64,000 nucleotides of DNA, taken from NCBI RefSeq assembly GCF_010728925.1, contig NZ_AP022608.1, positions 5,084,001 through 5,148,000 of the forward strand. The letters run 5' to 3'. The notes under the pieces are model-generated. The model saw only the letters and a list, made by a program, of their open reading frames with translations. It did no database searches and was not told the DNA's origin. How positions within the stretch are numbered: the stretch's first letter is position 1; each line of letters begins with the position of its first letter. Shown one piece after another: positions 43,263 to 51,619 of the stretch. Origin of the DNA: Mycolicibacterium gadium (GTDB lineage: Bacteria > Actinomycetota > Actinomycetes > Mycobacteriales > Mycobacteriaceae). Made by a program: the position numbers and the translations under genes.

Positions 43263-44165
43263 ATGGGAGTCCTGGACGGACGAAAGGCGCTGGTGACCGG
43301 CGCCGGTCGCGGGATCGGAGCGGCTGTTGCCGAGGGGTTGGCAGCCGAAGGGGCCACCGTGATGGTGTCCGACGCCGGTGTCGCGGTCGATGGCAGCGGC
43401 CACGATGCGGGTCCGGCCGAAAGTGTTGCCGCTGCGATCAACGAGCGCGGGGGCAAGGCCTTCTCCGACACCACTGACATCACCGATTACGGTGCCTGCG
43501 AGGAGCTGATCAACCGTGCAGCGTCGACGCTGGGCGGATTCGACATCATGGTCAATGCCGCCGGAATTCTCCGCGACAACATGATCTTCAAGATGAGCGA
43601 ACAGGATTTCGACACCGTCATCTCGGTGCATTTGAAAGGGACTTTCAACCTGACTCGCCACGCGGCTACGTGGTGGCGGGAGAACCGCGGTGGTCAGTAC
43701 CGCCTGATCAACTTCACGTCGATGTCCGGGCTGCACGGCGCGCCCAGCCAGCCGAACTACGCCGCGGCCAAGATGGGCATCGTCGGACTCACATACTCGT
43801 GCGCCAACGCACTCGCGGGGTACGGGGTTCGCAGCAACGCCATCGCTCCGATCGCCGGTACGCGGATGACCCAGGGCATCAAGGGCGGCGGCAGTCTGGA
43901 CTACTCGGCGGAGAACAAGCGGCTGGCTCCGGAAAACGTTGTGCCGCCGGTGATCTACCTGGCCAGCGAGCAGTCGGAATGGCTCAACAGGCGAATCATC
44001 TTCGCGGGTAATGGGCGGATCAGCCTGATGACCAACCCGGTTTTCGAACGCGAGATCGTATCCGCATCGGGCACCTGGGACATCCCGACAGCGTTCGCCG
44101 AGATCGAGGCGTCGTTCAAGGGCTCGGTGTCCCCGAACATCTTCGACAAGCCCCCCGCCAGCTGA
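43263..44165 (+). CDS. Short-chain dehydrogenase (MFE-2/3-hydroxyacyl-CoA dehydrogenase-like)
   Basis: This SDR of 300 residues has VTGAGRGIGAAVAEGLAAEGA, an MFE-2-like insertion (VDGSGHDAGPAESVAAAINERGGKA), NAAGILRDNMIFKM, the serine in NFTSMSG and YAAAK. The pattern is that of the dehydrogenase part of peroxisomal multifunctional enzyme 2, which oxidises 3-hydroxyacyl-CoA. An ATG at 43260 directly precedes; GAGGAG favours 43263. It is first in a four-gene operon. Confidence 0.9.
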   Translation: MGVLDGRKALVTGAGRGIGAAVAEGLAAEGATVMVSDAGVAVDGSGHDAGPAESVAAAINERGGKAFSDTTDITDYGACEELINRAASTLGGFDIMVNAAGILRDNMIFKMSEQDFDTVISVHLKGTFNLTRHAATWWRENRGGQYRLINFTSMSGLHGAPSQPNYAAAKMGIVGLTYSCANALAGYGVRSNAIAPIAGTRMTQGIKGGGSLDYSAENKRLAPENVVPPVIYLASEQSEWLNRRIIFAGNGRISLMTNPVFEREIVSASGTWDIPTAFAEIEASFKGSVSPNIFDKPPAS

Positions 44166-44181
44166 TCGGAAGCGACACGCG

Positions 44182-45606
44182 ATGACGACCATCGACAACG
44201 GGACCCAGGAAGCCGCAGGGAAGGTGCCACCTCGGTACGCCTGCGGTGAAACGTTCGTCCCGAAGAGCCGCTACATCGATCCCGAATTCCTGAAGCTCGA
44301 ACTCGATCGGCTTTTCACACAGGTGTGGCAACCCGCCTGCCGCGAGGAAGAGATTCCCGAACCCGGCAACTACTACGAGTACACGATCGGCAGGCAGTCG
44401 ATCATGGTGGTGCGGCAGAAGGACGCGAGCATCAAAGCGTTCTACAACGCCTGCACGCACCGGGGGATGAAAGTCGTTCGGGGAACGGGCTGCGCCGCCG
44501 ACGGCGAGCTCCGGTGTGAATTTCACGGGTGGCGGTACGCTTTCGACGGCCGCTCGTCGTTCGTGCCCTCACGCGACGAGTTTCTCAATCGTCCTCGTGA
44601 ACAGTGGTCGCTGCGGCCGGTCGCGGTGGGCACTTGGGGAGGCTGGGTGTTCGTCAGCATGGCCGAGGATCCGCCGGATCTCCTGGAGTGGCTCGATCCG
44701 CTACCAACCGCCCTTGCGCCTTTCCGGTTGCAGGACATGCGTTTCCGCTGGCGCAAACGGACGTTCCTGCCTGCCAACTACAAGACGGTGATCGATGCGT
44801 TCATCGAGGGTTACCACACACCGGGCACGCATCCGCAGACGTTGCGCGCGACGCAGGGCCCGCGCCCGTCGACCGAGCCGGCGCCGCCCCAGGAATTCGT
44901 CTACGCGCCATACACGCCGACGATCGCGTATCGCAACCACTCCCGATTCATCTACACGGCGCGACCGGACAGCGGCAATAAGGACAGCGCGCGCAAGGAG
45001 CAAGCGGCCCGCCCAGAGGTCTTCGCCAACTCGATGCAGTACAACTACCTCGAAGTACGGTCACTGGCCACCGAACGCGATTATCGCGTGGCGCAACAGC
45101 TTGCGACGATGGAGCCCAGCGAGATCCCACCCTTTGTGCTTTATCACCAGATGTGCGAGGAACTCGCCCTGGCCGAGGGCGTCGATTTTCCGAAGATGAC
45201 CATGGAGCAGTACTTCGCGGGTAACGGAGACTGGCACGTGTTTCCGACTCTGGTGATTCTGGTCGAGAAATCCTGCGTCCTCGGATATCGGATGCTGCCC
45301 GACGCCGAGGATCCGAACCGGTGCGTCTTCGAGATGTTCTCACTGGAGCACTTCGCGCCAGGCGAGGTCCCCGAGACCAGTTGGCTGGAATTCGAACGTT
45401 GGCAGGACCACGACGGGTGGGGCGAGCTTCCAACCCAGGACCTCAAGAACATTGGAGCCATCCACGCGGGCCTGCATTCCAAGGGCTTCGACGGTCTGTG
45501 GCTCAATACCGCGCAGGAGATGTCGATCCGCAACGAACACGCGATTGCCGATCGCTTCATCTTCGGTGTCGACGACGCGGCCGATGACGGGGCGGTCGGT
45601 GCCTGA
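44182..45606 (+). CDS. Rieske non-haem iron oxygenase, alpha subunit
   Basis: This 474-residue aromatic-ring-hydroxylating-type oxygenase has the Rieske 2Fe-2S ligands CTHRG and CEFHGW (about residues 93-116). The mononuclear iron site is IDAFIEGYHTPGTHPQ (about residues 204-220). There is no beta subunit, ferredoxin or reductase next to it, so it is likely a homomeric three-component system using electrons from elsewhere. It lies 16 nt after the SDR, and its stop is overlapped by the DUF35 gene start. Confidence 0.92.
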   Translation: MTTIDNGTQEAAGKVPPRYACGETFVPKSRYIDPEFLKLELDRLFTQVWQPACREEEIPEPGNYYEYTIGRQSIMVVRQKDASIKAFYNACTHRGMKVVRGTGCAADGELRCEFHGWRYAFDGRSSFVPSRDEFLNRPREQWSLRPVAVGTWGGWVFVSMAEDPPDLLEWLDPLPTALAPFRLQDMRFRWRKRTFLPANYKTVIDAFIEGYHTPGTHPQTLRATQGPRPSTEPAPPQEFVYAPYTPTIAYRNHSRFIYTARPDSGNKDSARKEQAARPEVFANSMQYNYLEVRSLATERDYRVAQQLATMEPSEIPPFVLYHQMCEELALAEGVDFPKMTMEQYFAGNGDWHVFPTLVILVEKSCVLGYRMLPDAEDPNRCVFEMFSLEHFAPGEVPETSWLEFERWQDHDGWGELPTQDLKNIGAIHAGLHSKGFDGLWLNTAQEMSIRNEHAIADRFIFGVDDAADDGAVGA

Positions 45607-46033
45607 CGAGCACGCGTCCAGCGGCCGACCTCTGCCCGCGCTATCGGAGCTCAACCGCCCGTACTGGACATCGGGAGCCGAGGGTGTCTGGCGGCTACAA
45701 CAGTGCCCCGAATGCGAGCGCGTCATTCATCCCCCGGCGCTGCGCTGCCAATTCGACCATGCCACGCCGGAGTGGGTGGCGATGTCGGGTCGCGGGATTG
45801 TCGAGTCGTGGACGGTCAATCACCATCCGTTCTTTCCCGGCGTCCCCACGCCCTATGTCATCGCCTTCGTCAACCCGGTCGAAGATCCTCACGCGCGCGT
45901 CCTGACCAATCTCATCGATGTCGCCCCCGGCGATGTCGCTGTCGGCATGCCGGTGCGGGTGACCTTCGAGAGGTGTGACGACGGTGCAGCAGGGGACACC
46001 GTTCACCTGCCCCTGTTCGCTCCGGAGCGCTGA
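45599..46033 (+). CDS. DUF35 (zinc-ribbon + OB-fold) protein
   Basis: This 144-residue DUF35 protein has a rubredoxin-like part CPECERVIHPPALRCQFD, in which the fourth cysteine is replaced by Asp, followed by the OB-fold (GRGIVESWTVNHHPFFPG, ending TVHLPLFAPER). In ChsH2-Ltp2 the DUF35 domain activates a thiolase-like aldolase. Here the gene overlaps the thiolase-like gene by 1 nt, so a complex is likely. GTG at 45599 overlaps the Rieske gene by 8 nt. Confidence 0.86.
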   Translation: MPDEHASSGRPLPALSELNRPYWTSGAEGVWRLQQCPECERVIHPPALRCQFDHATPEWVAMSGRGIVESWTVNHHPFFPGVPTPYVIAFVNPVEDPHARVLTNLIDVAPGDVAVGMPVRVTFERCDDGAAGDTVHLPLFAPER

Positions 46034-47211
46034 TGCATTCGAATTTGACCAACGAGGTCATCATCAGTGGCATCGGCCAGTCCGACATCGGGCGTCGACT
46101 GGGCCGGGATCCGTTGCAGCTCACCGTCGATGCGTGTCTGGCGGCGGTCGAGGATGCGAGTTTGACGCTGGCCGACATCGACGGGCTCACGACCTACCCA
46201 GGTGCGTCGATGGCCGGCAAGGGTTTCTCGGGCGCGGGGCTACGCGAGATCCACGATGCGCTCGGCATTCGACCGAACTGGGTGGCCGGTGGTGTCGAAT
46301 ACCCCGGCCAGCTCGGCGCCGTCGTCGATGCCATGCTCGCCGTGGCCGGCGGTATGGCGAATCACGTCCTGTGCTGGCGGAGCATCTGGGAGGGCACGGC
46401 ACAGGGAGCTGACCGTCGGCGCGGCTACGGAGTGGCGCCCGGATCACGGGCGACGGGTCAGCTCGGTTGGCAATTGCCGTACGGGGCGGCGGCGGCCAAC
46501 CTCGCTGCGCTCCAGATCCGTTCCCGGATGCACCGATTCGGGCTGACCAGGGAGCAGCTGGGTCAGATCGCGATCGTCCAGCGGGCGCACGCCAAGCTCA
46601 ATCCCAAGGCGGTCTACAGCGAACCGATCGATCTGAGCACATATCTCGACTCGCGAATGGTGTCCGACCCGCTGTGTATGTACGACTGCGACATCGCGTG
46701 CGACGGTGCGACCGCATTCGTGGTGTCACGCGCAGAGCACGCGTCCGCTTTGGACCACCCTGGCGTCGTCGTCGAGGCGCTCGATTGCGCCCACCACGAC
46801 CGGTTCCTTTTCGAGGGCGGTCAGGATATCGGTCGGTTGAACTCCCGGTGGTCGACGCTCTGGGAGAGAACCGATTTCGCGCCCAGTGATGTCGACTACG
46901 CATCGCTGTACGACGGCTTCAGTGTGTTTGTTCTATGCTTCCTCGAGGATTTCGGATTCTGTGGATACGGCGAATCAGGGGACTGGATCGCCGATCCGAC
47001 GCGCTTCTCGCTCGGCGGTGAGTTGCCGATCAATACCGCGGGGGGCCAACTTTCGGGCGGCCGGCTGCACGGCTTCGGCCATTTGCACGAGGCGTGTGTG
47101 CAAGTTCGCGGTGAGGGCGGTGCCCGTCAGGTAACCGATGCGCAGCTCGCCGCGTGCGGTGTCGGTGGCGCCAACAGCGGTACCACCATGATGCTGCTCC
47201 GGCGACCTTGA
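46033..47211 (+). CDS. Thiolase-like lipid-transfer protein (Ltp2-like aldolase candidate)
   Basis: This 392-residue thiolase-fold protein lacks the classic catalytic residues. The nucleophile region reads AGGVEYPGQLGAVVDAM with no cysteine, the HDAF motif is LYDGFSVF, and the GHPxGATG motif is GGQLSGGRLHGFGHLHEA. This pattern fits the Ltp2/Ltp3-type aldol lyases that remove side-chain fragments from CoA thioesters, where conserved tyrosines rather than cysteine are implicated. With the DUF35 partner upstream it probably catalyses C-C cleavage. Confidence 0.85.
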   Translation: MHSNLTNEVIISGIGQSDIGRRLGRDPLQLTVDACLAAVEDASLTLADIDGLTTYPGASMAGKGFSGAGLREIHDALGIRPNWVAGGVEYPGQLGAVVDAMLAVAGGMANHVLCWRSIWEGTAQGADRRRGYGVAPGSRATGQLGWQLPYGAAAANLAALQIRSRMHRFGLTREQLGQIAIVQRAHAKLNPKAVYSEPIDLSTYLDSRMVSDPLCMYDCDIACDGATAFVVSRAEHASALDHPGVVVEALDCAHHDRFLFEGGQDIGRLNSRWSTLWERTDFAPSDVDYASLYDGFSVFVLCFLEDFGFCGYGESGDWIADPTRFSLGGELPINTAGGQLSGGRLHGFGHLHEACVQVRGEGGARQVTDAQLAACGVGGANSGTTMMLLRRP

Positions 47212-47242
47212 CAGGACACTACTTCGCGTCCGCCGTTGTCGT

Positions 47243-48736
47243 TCAGCGGATGAACGTCGTTTTCGTGTCGAGGTACTCCATGATTCCGGCTCGGCCGTTC
47301 TCCGCGCCCAGGCCCGATTGTTTGACTCCGCCGAAAGGTGCGTGAGGCTGCAGGGTCCAGGTGTTGACACCGACGTTCCCCGCCCGGAGCGCTGCACCGA
47401 CTCTGATAGCTCTGCTCACGTCCCGGGTGTACAACGCCGCGCCGAGTCCGTACTCGGTGTCGTTGGCGATCCGGATGGCCTCATCCTCGGAGTCGAACGG
47501 AATCACACACAGCACTGGCCCGAAGATCTCATCCTGGGCGACAGCCATGCTGTTCTCGACGTCGACGAGCACGGTTGGTGACACAAAGTTGCCCGAGTCG
47601 GGCGCGCCCGCAGGGCGATGGGTCCCACCTGCCGCCACCCCCGCGCCGTCTTTCACGGCATGGTCGATGTGTTCGTTCACGCGCTTCATGTGCGCGGCGC
47701 TGATCATCGGCGCCGCAGTGACAGTCGGGTCAAACGGATCGCCGTAGCTCGCGGCGGCGGCGAATCCGACGAGTTGAGCGACGACATCGTCATAGACCGG
47801 GCGCTCGACGAGGATGCGGGACTGGCACACGCAGACCTGACCCGACAGACCGAGGAAGGCGTTGCCGGCGGCCATCGCGACCGCGAGGCCGATGTCGCTG
47901 TCGGCGAAAACCACCGCCGGGCTCTTACCGCCGAGTTCCAGTGAGACACGGCCGATCCGCGCGCCCATCGCCGACGCGATCTGTCCACCTACTGCACGGC
48001 TGCCGGTGAAAGACACCTTGTCCACGCGACGGTCTGCGACCAGCGCAGTGCCGACATCGGCACCCGCGCCCGTGATGACGTTGAACACCCCGGGCGGCAG
48101 ATCGGACTCGGCAATCAACTCGCCGAGGCGCAGACTGGTCAATGGCGCCATCTCCGAGGGCTTCGCAACCACAGTGCACCCGGCGGCCAGGGCGGGCGCC
48201 ACTTTCTGGCTCATCAACCCCAGCGGGGCGTTCCACGGCGTGATCAGGCCAACGACTCCGACAGGTTCGTGGGTGGTGAAAACGAACGGCTGGTCGGCCT
48301 CCCACTGCGGGAAGGTCTCACCGGTGACCTTGTCGATCCAGCCGGCGTAGCTGTCGAACAGGTCGGCTGGATACTCGGCGCCCATCTGGTAGTAGCCGAC
48401 GAACGCCACAGGTGTCGCGTTGTCCAGTGACAGAAGTGCCGCCAGGTTGTCGGCGTCATCGCGGATCGCGTCGGCAATACGGCGCAGGTACCGCGCACGC
48501 TCCCGTCCCGACATACGCGGCCAGGGACCCTCGTCACAGGCACGGCGTGCGGCGGTAACGGCAGCGTCGACGGCTTGTGCGTCCCCGCCCGGCGCCTCGA
48601 AGACCACCTCATCGGTGGCTGGGTGCAGATGACGGACCGGGTCAAGAGCGCCGTCGATCCATTGCCCGTCGATCAGCATCCTCGCCGGAGGTAGCGTCGC
48701 CGAGTCGAGCTGGGAACGGATGGAAAGAGTGGTCAT
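47243..48736 (-). CDS. Aldehyde dehydrogenase
   Basis: This 497-residue NAD(P)-dependent aldehyde dehydrogenase has VVGLITPWNAPL, SFTGSRAVGGQ, the glutamate in LELGGKSPAV, and a catalytic cysteine in GLSGQVCVCQSRI. ATG at 48736 lies 8 nt past the -10 TAGTGT of site 12, predicting a leaderless mRNA; in-frame codons to 48859 are promoter DNA. It is monocistronic and converges on the Ltp2-like gene. Unlike the ALDH at 15065 it is intact. Confidence 0.93.
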   Translation of the reverse strand: MTTLSIRSQLDSATLPPARMLIDGQWIDGALDPVRHLHPATDEVVFEAPGGDAQAVDAAVTAARRACDEGPWPRMSGRERARYLRRIADAIRDDADNLAALLSLDNATPVAFVGYYQMGAEYPADLFDSYAGWIDKVTGETFPQWEADQPFVFTTHEPVGVVGLITPWNAPLGLMSQKVAPALAAGCTVVAKPSEMAPLTSLRLGELIAESDLPPGVFNVITGAGADVGTALVADRRVDKVSFTGSRAVGGQIASAMGARIGRVSLELGGKSPAVVFADSDIGLAVAMAAGNAFLGLSGQVCVCQSRILVERPVYDDVVAQLVGFAAAASYGDPFDPTVTAAPMISAAHMKRVNEHIDHAVKDGAGVAAGGTHRPAGAPDSGNFVSPTVLVDVENSMAVAQDEIFGPVLCVIPFDSEDEAIRIANDTEYGLGAALYTRDVSRAIRVGAALRAGNVGVNTWTLQPHAPFGGVKQSGLGAENGRAGIMEYLDTKTTFIR

Positions 48737-48741
48737 AGATA

Positions 48742-48762
48742 GAACACTAGAACAAGCTATGT
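48742..48762 (-). promoter_or_regulatory. Shared operator/promoter element, site 12
   Basis: On the minus strand ACATAGCTTGTTC is followed by TAGTGTTC. TAGTGT is the -10 (48744-48749) and the ALDH ATG lies at 48736. This is a close match to sites 1 and 7. Confidence 0.7.
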
Positions 48763-48863
48763 ATGAGTGTGACACATTTAGGAGCGTCGAGAAATCGCCG
48801 AATACTGCTGATAACGGACAAGAAACAGATTCGGTAGACATCGTTGTAGTTCGTCTCAATTGA

Positions 48864-48884
48864 ACATAATATGTCTGACTGTAT
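48864..48884 (+). promoter_or_regulatory. Shared operator/promoter element, site 13
   Basis: GAACATAATATGTC contains the perfect palindrome ACATAATATGT (48864-48874) and continues TGACTGTATCGT. TATCGT (48882-48887) is the likely -10. It drives the amidohydrolase at 48961, with a leader of about 65 nt. Confidence 0.68.
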
Positions 48885-48960
48885 CGTCATGCGCTCGACG
48901 ATGATGCTACGTGGCGGGCAACCCGCAGCGCGAAGACCGCGTAAATGAAGGAGTTTTGTG

Positions 48961-50280
48961 ATGGTCGATCCATCCGATTTGGTGTTGATCAGCGTGGATG
49001 ACCACACGGTTGAGCCACCGGATATGTTCGCCGGGCGGGTCCCCGCACGCTATGCGGACGACGCACCGCGCATCGTCGAGGACGCCGACGGCTCGGTGGC
49101 CTGGGTTTATGACGGTATCAAGCTGCCGAACATCGGATTGAACGCGGTGGCGGGCCGCCCCAACGACGAGTGGGGCTTCGAACCCTCTCGATTCGAGGAC
49201 ATGCGCAAAGGCTGCTACGACGTCGACGCCCGGGTCGAGGACATGAACGCCTGCGGAGTGCTCGCCTCAGTGTGCTTTCCCTCGTTTCCAACCATTTCGG
49301 GTGCGCTGTTCACCTATCGGGGCGAGCGCGAGGTCTCGGCGGTGATGGTCAGGGCCTACAACGACTGGCACATCGAGGATTGGTGCGGTGCGCATCCTGA
49401 CCGCTTCATCCCGATGGGAATTCTCCCGTTGTGGGATCCGGGCCAATCCGCGAGCGAGGTGCGGCGGCTCGCTTCGCTTGGGTGCCGCGCGGTAACGGTG
49501 CCCCAGCACGTCGGCAATTACGGCCAGCCGCCATGGCAAGACCCTCACTGGGACGTGTTGTGGGAAGCAGTTTGTGAGAACAACACAGTGGTCAACATTC
49601 ACATCGGGACCGGCGGCGGAATGCCCGTGCCTTCTGACCAAACCAGCTACCTCGCCTACAACTCAATGCTGGCGCTGGACACCGGCAGGTTCACCGCTGA
49701 TCTGCTGTTCTCGCGCGTTGTCAAGGAGTTCCCGAGTATCAAGTTCGCCCTGTCGGAGGGCGGTATCGGATGGATCCCGTTCTTGTTAGAGCGTTTTGAG
49801 GATATTTACGGCCGGCAGCGCGCCTGGACCGGTGACGACCTCGGCGATGGCAACACTCCTACCGACGTGTTTCGTCGGAACTTCCTGTCCTGCTTCATCC
49901 GTGACCGCGTCGGCATAGAAAATCGGCACCGTATCGGTATCGAAACCATATGCTGGGAAATGGATTACCCGCATTCGGACTCGAGTTGGCCCGATGCCCC
50001 CGAACAGCTCGCCGAAGAACTCGAGGGGTGCAGTCACGATGAAATCGAGGCGATCTCCTGGCGTAATGCGGCGAACGCCTTTGGCTATTCCGGTGTCGAA
50101 CGGCTTGGTCGAGAAGCCTGCACCGTTGCCGCGCTACGCGCGAAGGTCGCGGATAAGGACCTGTCCACCCCGAAGGTCGACGTCGATCGCATTCCGAAGC
50201 CGGGTATCCAGGCACTCACCTACGGCGAGATGCGGAAGCGAATGGCGACGATTATGACTGGGGGCACGTCCTCGTCGTAA
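48961..50280 (+). CDS. Amidohydrolase family (COG2159-type) metal-dependent hydrolase
   Basis: This 439-residue TIM-barrel amidohydrolase-2 protein is a paralogue of the one at 8371. It shares the N-terminal SVDDHTVEPPDMF, the PNIGLNAVAGRP segment, NIHIGTGGGMP, ALSEGGIGWIPFLLERF and CWEMDYPHSDSSWP metal-site motifs. It may decarboxylate or hydrolyse a ring-opened acid. ATG at 48961 follows GAAGGAG. The small gene at 50283 starts 2 nt after its stop. Confidence 0.9.
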   Translation: MVDPSDLVLISVDDHTVEPPDMFAGRVPARYADDAPRIVEDADGSVAWVYDGIKLPNIGLNAVAGRPNDEWGFEPSRFEDMRKGCYDVDARVEDMNACGVLASVCFPSFPTISGALFTYRGEREVSAVMVRAYNDWHIEDWCGAHPDRFIPMGILPLWDPGQSASEVRRLASLGCRAVTVPQHVGNYGQPPWQDPHWDVLWEAVCENNTVVNIHIGTGGGMPVPSDQTSYLAYNSMLALDTGRFTADLLFSRVVKEFPSIKFALSEGGIGWIPFLLERFEDIYGRQRAWTGDDLGDGNTPTDVFRRNFLSCFIRDRVGIENRHRIGIETICWEMDYPHSDSSWPDAPEQLAEELEGCSHDEIEAISWRNAANAFGYSGVERLGREACTVAALRAKVADKDLSTPKVDVDRIPKPGIQALTYGEMRKRMATIMTGGTSSS

Positions 50281-50282
50281 CC

Positions 50283-50792
50283 ATGCATGCGCCAATCAAC
50301 TCGACCGTCAGATACACCCTTGGTGTTATGGCGCAAAGCGTTTCAGCCGCGGTGCAGTATGCCGGCGGCCTCATATTCGACCGCGCAGCTGCTGGTTGGG
50401 ACGTCACCGTCTACACAGAGGACGACGCATGCTCGATCGCAATTGAAATTCTCGGCGCAAAGTGTCGCGACCTCGAGAGTCTGCTCCACGCATACGCATC
50501 GTTTCCGACGGTCTTGGTTGTCACTGCGAGCCTTCACGCCGAGAATCGCAGGGTGGGGGCATATGTCGCGGCCGCCTCGGCGATTGGGGCTGCCGATGTC
50601 ATGCTGACCGGACTCGGCGGTCCGGACGATGCCGCCGCCGGCGGCGGATTCCTATACAGCTTGGGCAGCGCCGCCAGTGCGTTCAAAAGGTGTGCGGTCC
50701 AGGCAGGGGACTTGCAGATCGAGACGGTCGGTGGAAGCGAACATTTCCGCCGATTGGCAGCGCGAATCGGTGCGGAAAACCCAGTGGGTTAA
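50283..50792 (+). CDS. Conserved hypothetical protein
   Basis: This protein of up to 169 residues has a core that starts AQSVSAAVQYAGGLIFDRAAAGWDVTVYTEDD, continues ILGAKCRDLESLL and contains SAASAFKRCAVQ. I recall a similar pattern in small mycobacterial proteins of unknown function. ATG 50283 is 2 nt past the amidohydrolase stop; an internal ATG at 50328 is a possible start nearer the conserved part. No signal peptide or known catalytic motif is seen. Confidence 0.65.
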   Translation: MHAPINSTVRYTLGVMAQSVSAAVQYAGGLIFDRAAAGWDVTVYTEDDACSIAIEILGAKCRDLESLLHAYASFPTVLVVTASLHAENRRVGAYVAAASAIGAADVMLTGLGGPDDAAAGGGFLYSLGSAASAFKRCAVQAGDLQIETVGGSEHFRRLAARIGAENPVG

Positions 50793-50977
50793 TGGGATGC
50801 AAGGCGCTACCGACGACAGTGGACGGTCGCCGCGGGTGAGGCTGTGGGATATGAACACAACGCAGTTCTGTATTGCGACGAGTACTCGTCGTCGCAGGGA
50901 AACCCCACCGGGCCCGCTCCGGCTGAGATACCGCGGCGAGCGAGGGGCAAGCAGTGGGACCCGGGAAGGCCCCATCC

Positions 50978-51619
50978 CTACCGAAGTTTTGGGTCGTATC
51001 CGTCTACCGACAACGATCTCGTTCGTGGATGGAGGATCGCAGGGCCCAGCCATTGCGCAACGAAACGGCGCAGTGCAACTCCCTCGCGCGGCTGCTCTCC
51101 GGGATCGGTGAGGAGGGACTGAACCGTGCGCAAGGTCATTTCGGTGAGCTGCGTCAGCGTTGCGGCGTCGAACCCATGGAGCTCCCAATCGACATCGAGC
51201 CGATGAAAAGCCGAGAGACAGAAGGCGATTGCCGTATCGGACGTTAGCGAGGTCGCAGCTTCTGCATCGGGTCGCCGGGTGAGAAGGCTCTCTAACTGTG
51301 GATCTCCGGTGAGGTTTTCTACTGCGAACGAAATGATTTCCACGACCGCGGTGACCGGGTCGTGGAGTCCGCGGACGCGTTCTACAACCTGGTCCACGAA
51401 TCCGTTGACCGCGCGCATCGCACTGGCGATGAGAAGCGCGTCGGCATTGGGAAAGTAGTGGTACACCGTCTGCCGAGTCACCCCGAGCCTGCGGGCGACG
51501 TCTGCAAGGCGCAATACCGATCCGTGCTCGCCGAGCACTTCATCCACCGCATCCAGAATGCGTCCGATCGCTTCCTCGTCCGAGGAGGGCGTAGCGCCCG
51601 CCCAGCCACGACTACGCAT
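50978..51619 (-). CDS. TetR-family transcriptional regulator
   Basis: This 213-residue regulator has an N-terminal helix-turn-helix (LADVARRLGVTRQTVYHYFPNADALL, about residues 37-63) and a C-terminal helical ligand domain. It is the only TetR gene in the window and stands at the right edge of the island, so it is a candidate repressor for the thirteen shared operators. That link is not proven, because no copy of the element was seen in its own upstream region. It is transcribed toward the island. Confidence 0.9.
   Translation of the reverse strand: MRSRGWAGATPSSDEEAIGRILDAVDEVLGEHGSVLRLADVARRLGVTRQTVYHYFPNADALLIASAMRAVNGFVDQVVERVRGLHDPVTAVVEIISFAVENLTGDPQLESLLTRRPDAEAATSLTSDTAIAFCLSAFHRLDVDWELHGFDAATLTQLTEMTLRTVQSLLTDPGEQPREGVALRRFVAQWLGPAILHPRTRSLSVDGYDPKLR

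Noticed and set aside
43095..44198. A 367-codon minus-strand frame opposite the SDR at 43263
   Set aside because: No motif; the plus-strand SDR has full catalytic motifs and its own promoter.
44182..45606. KshA (3-ketosteroid 9-alpha-hydroxylase oxygenase)
   Set aside because: KshA is shorter (about 380-390 residues) and the sequence around the iron site here does not look KshA-like; only the general Rieske family can be supported.
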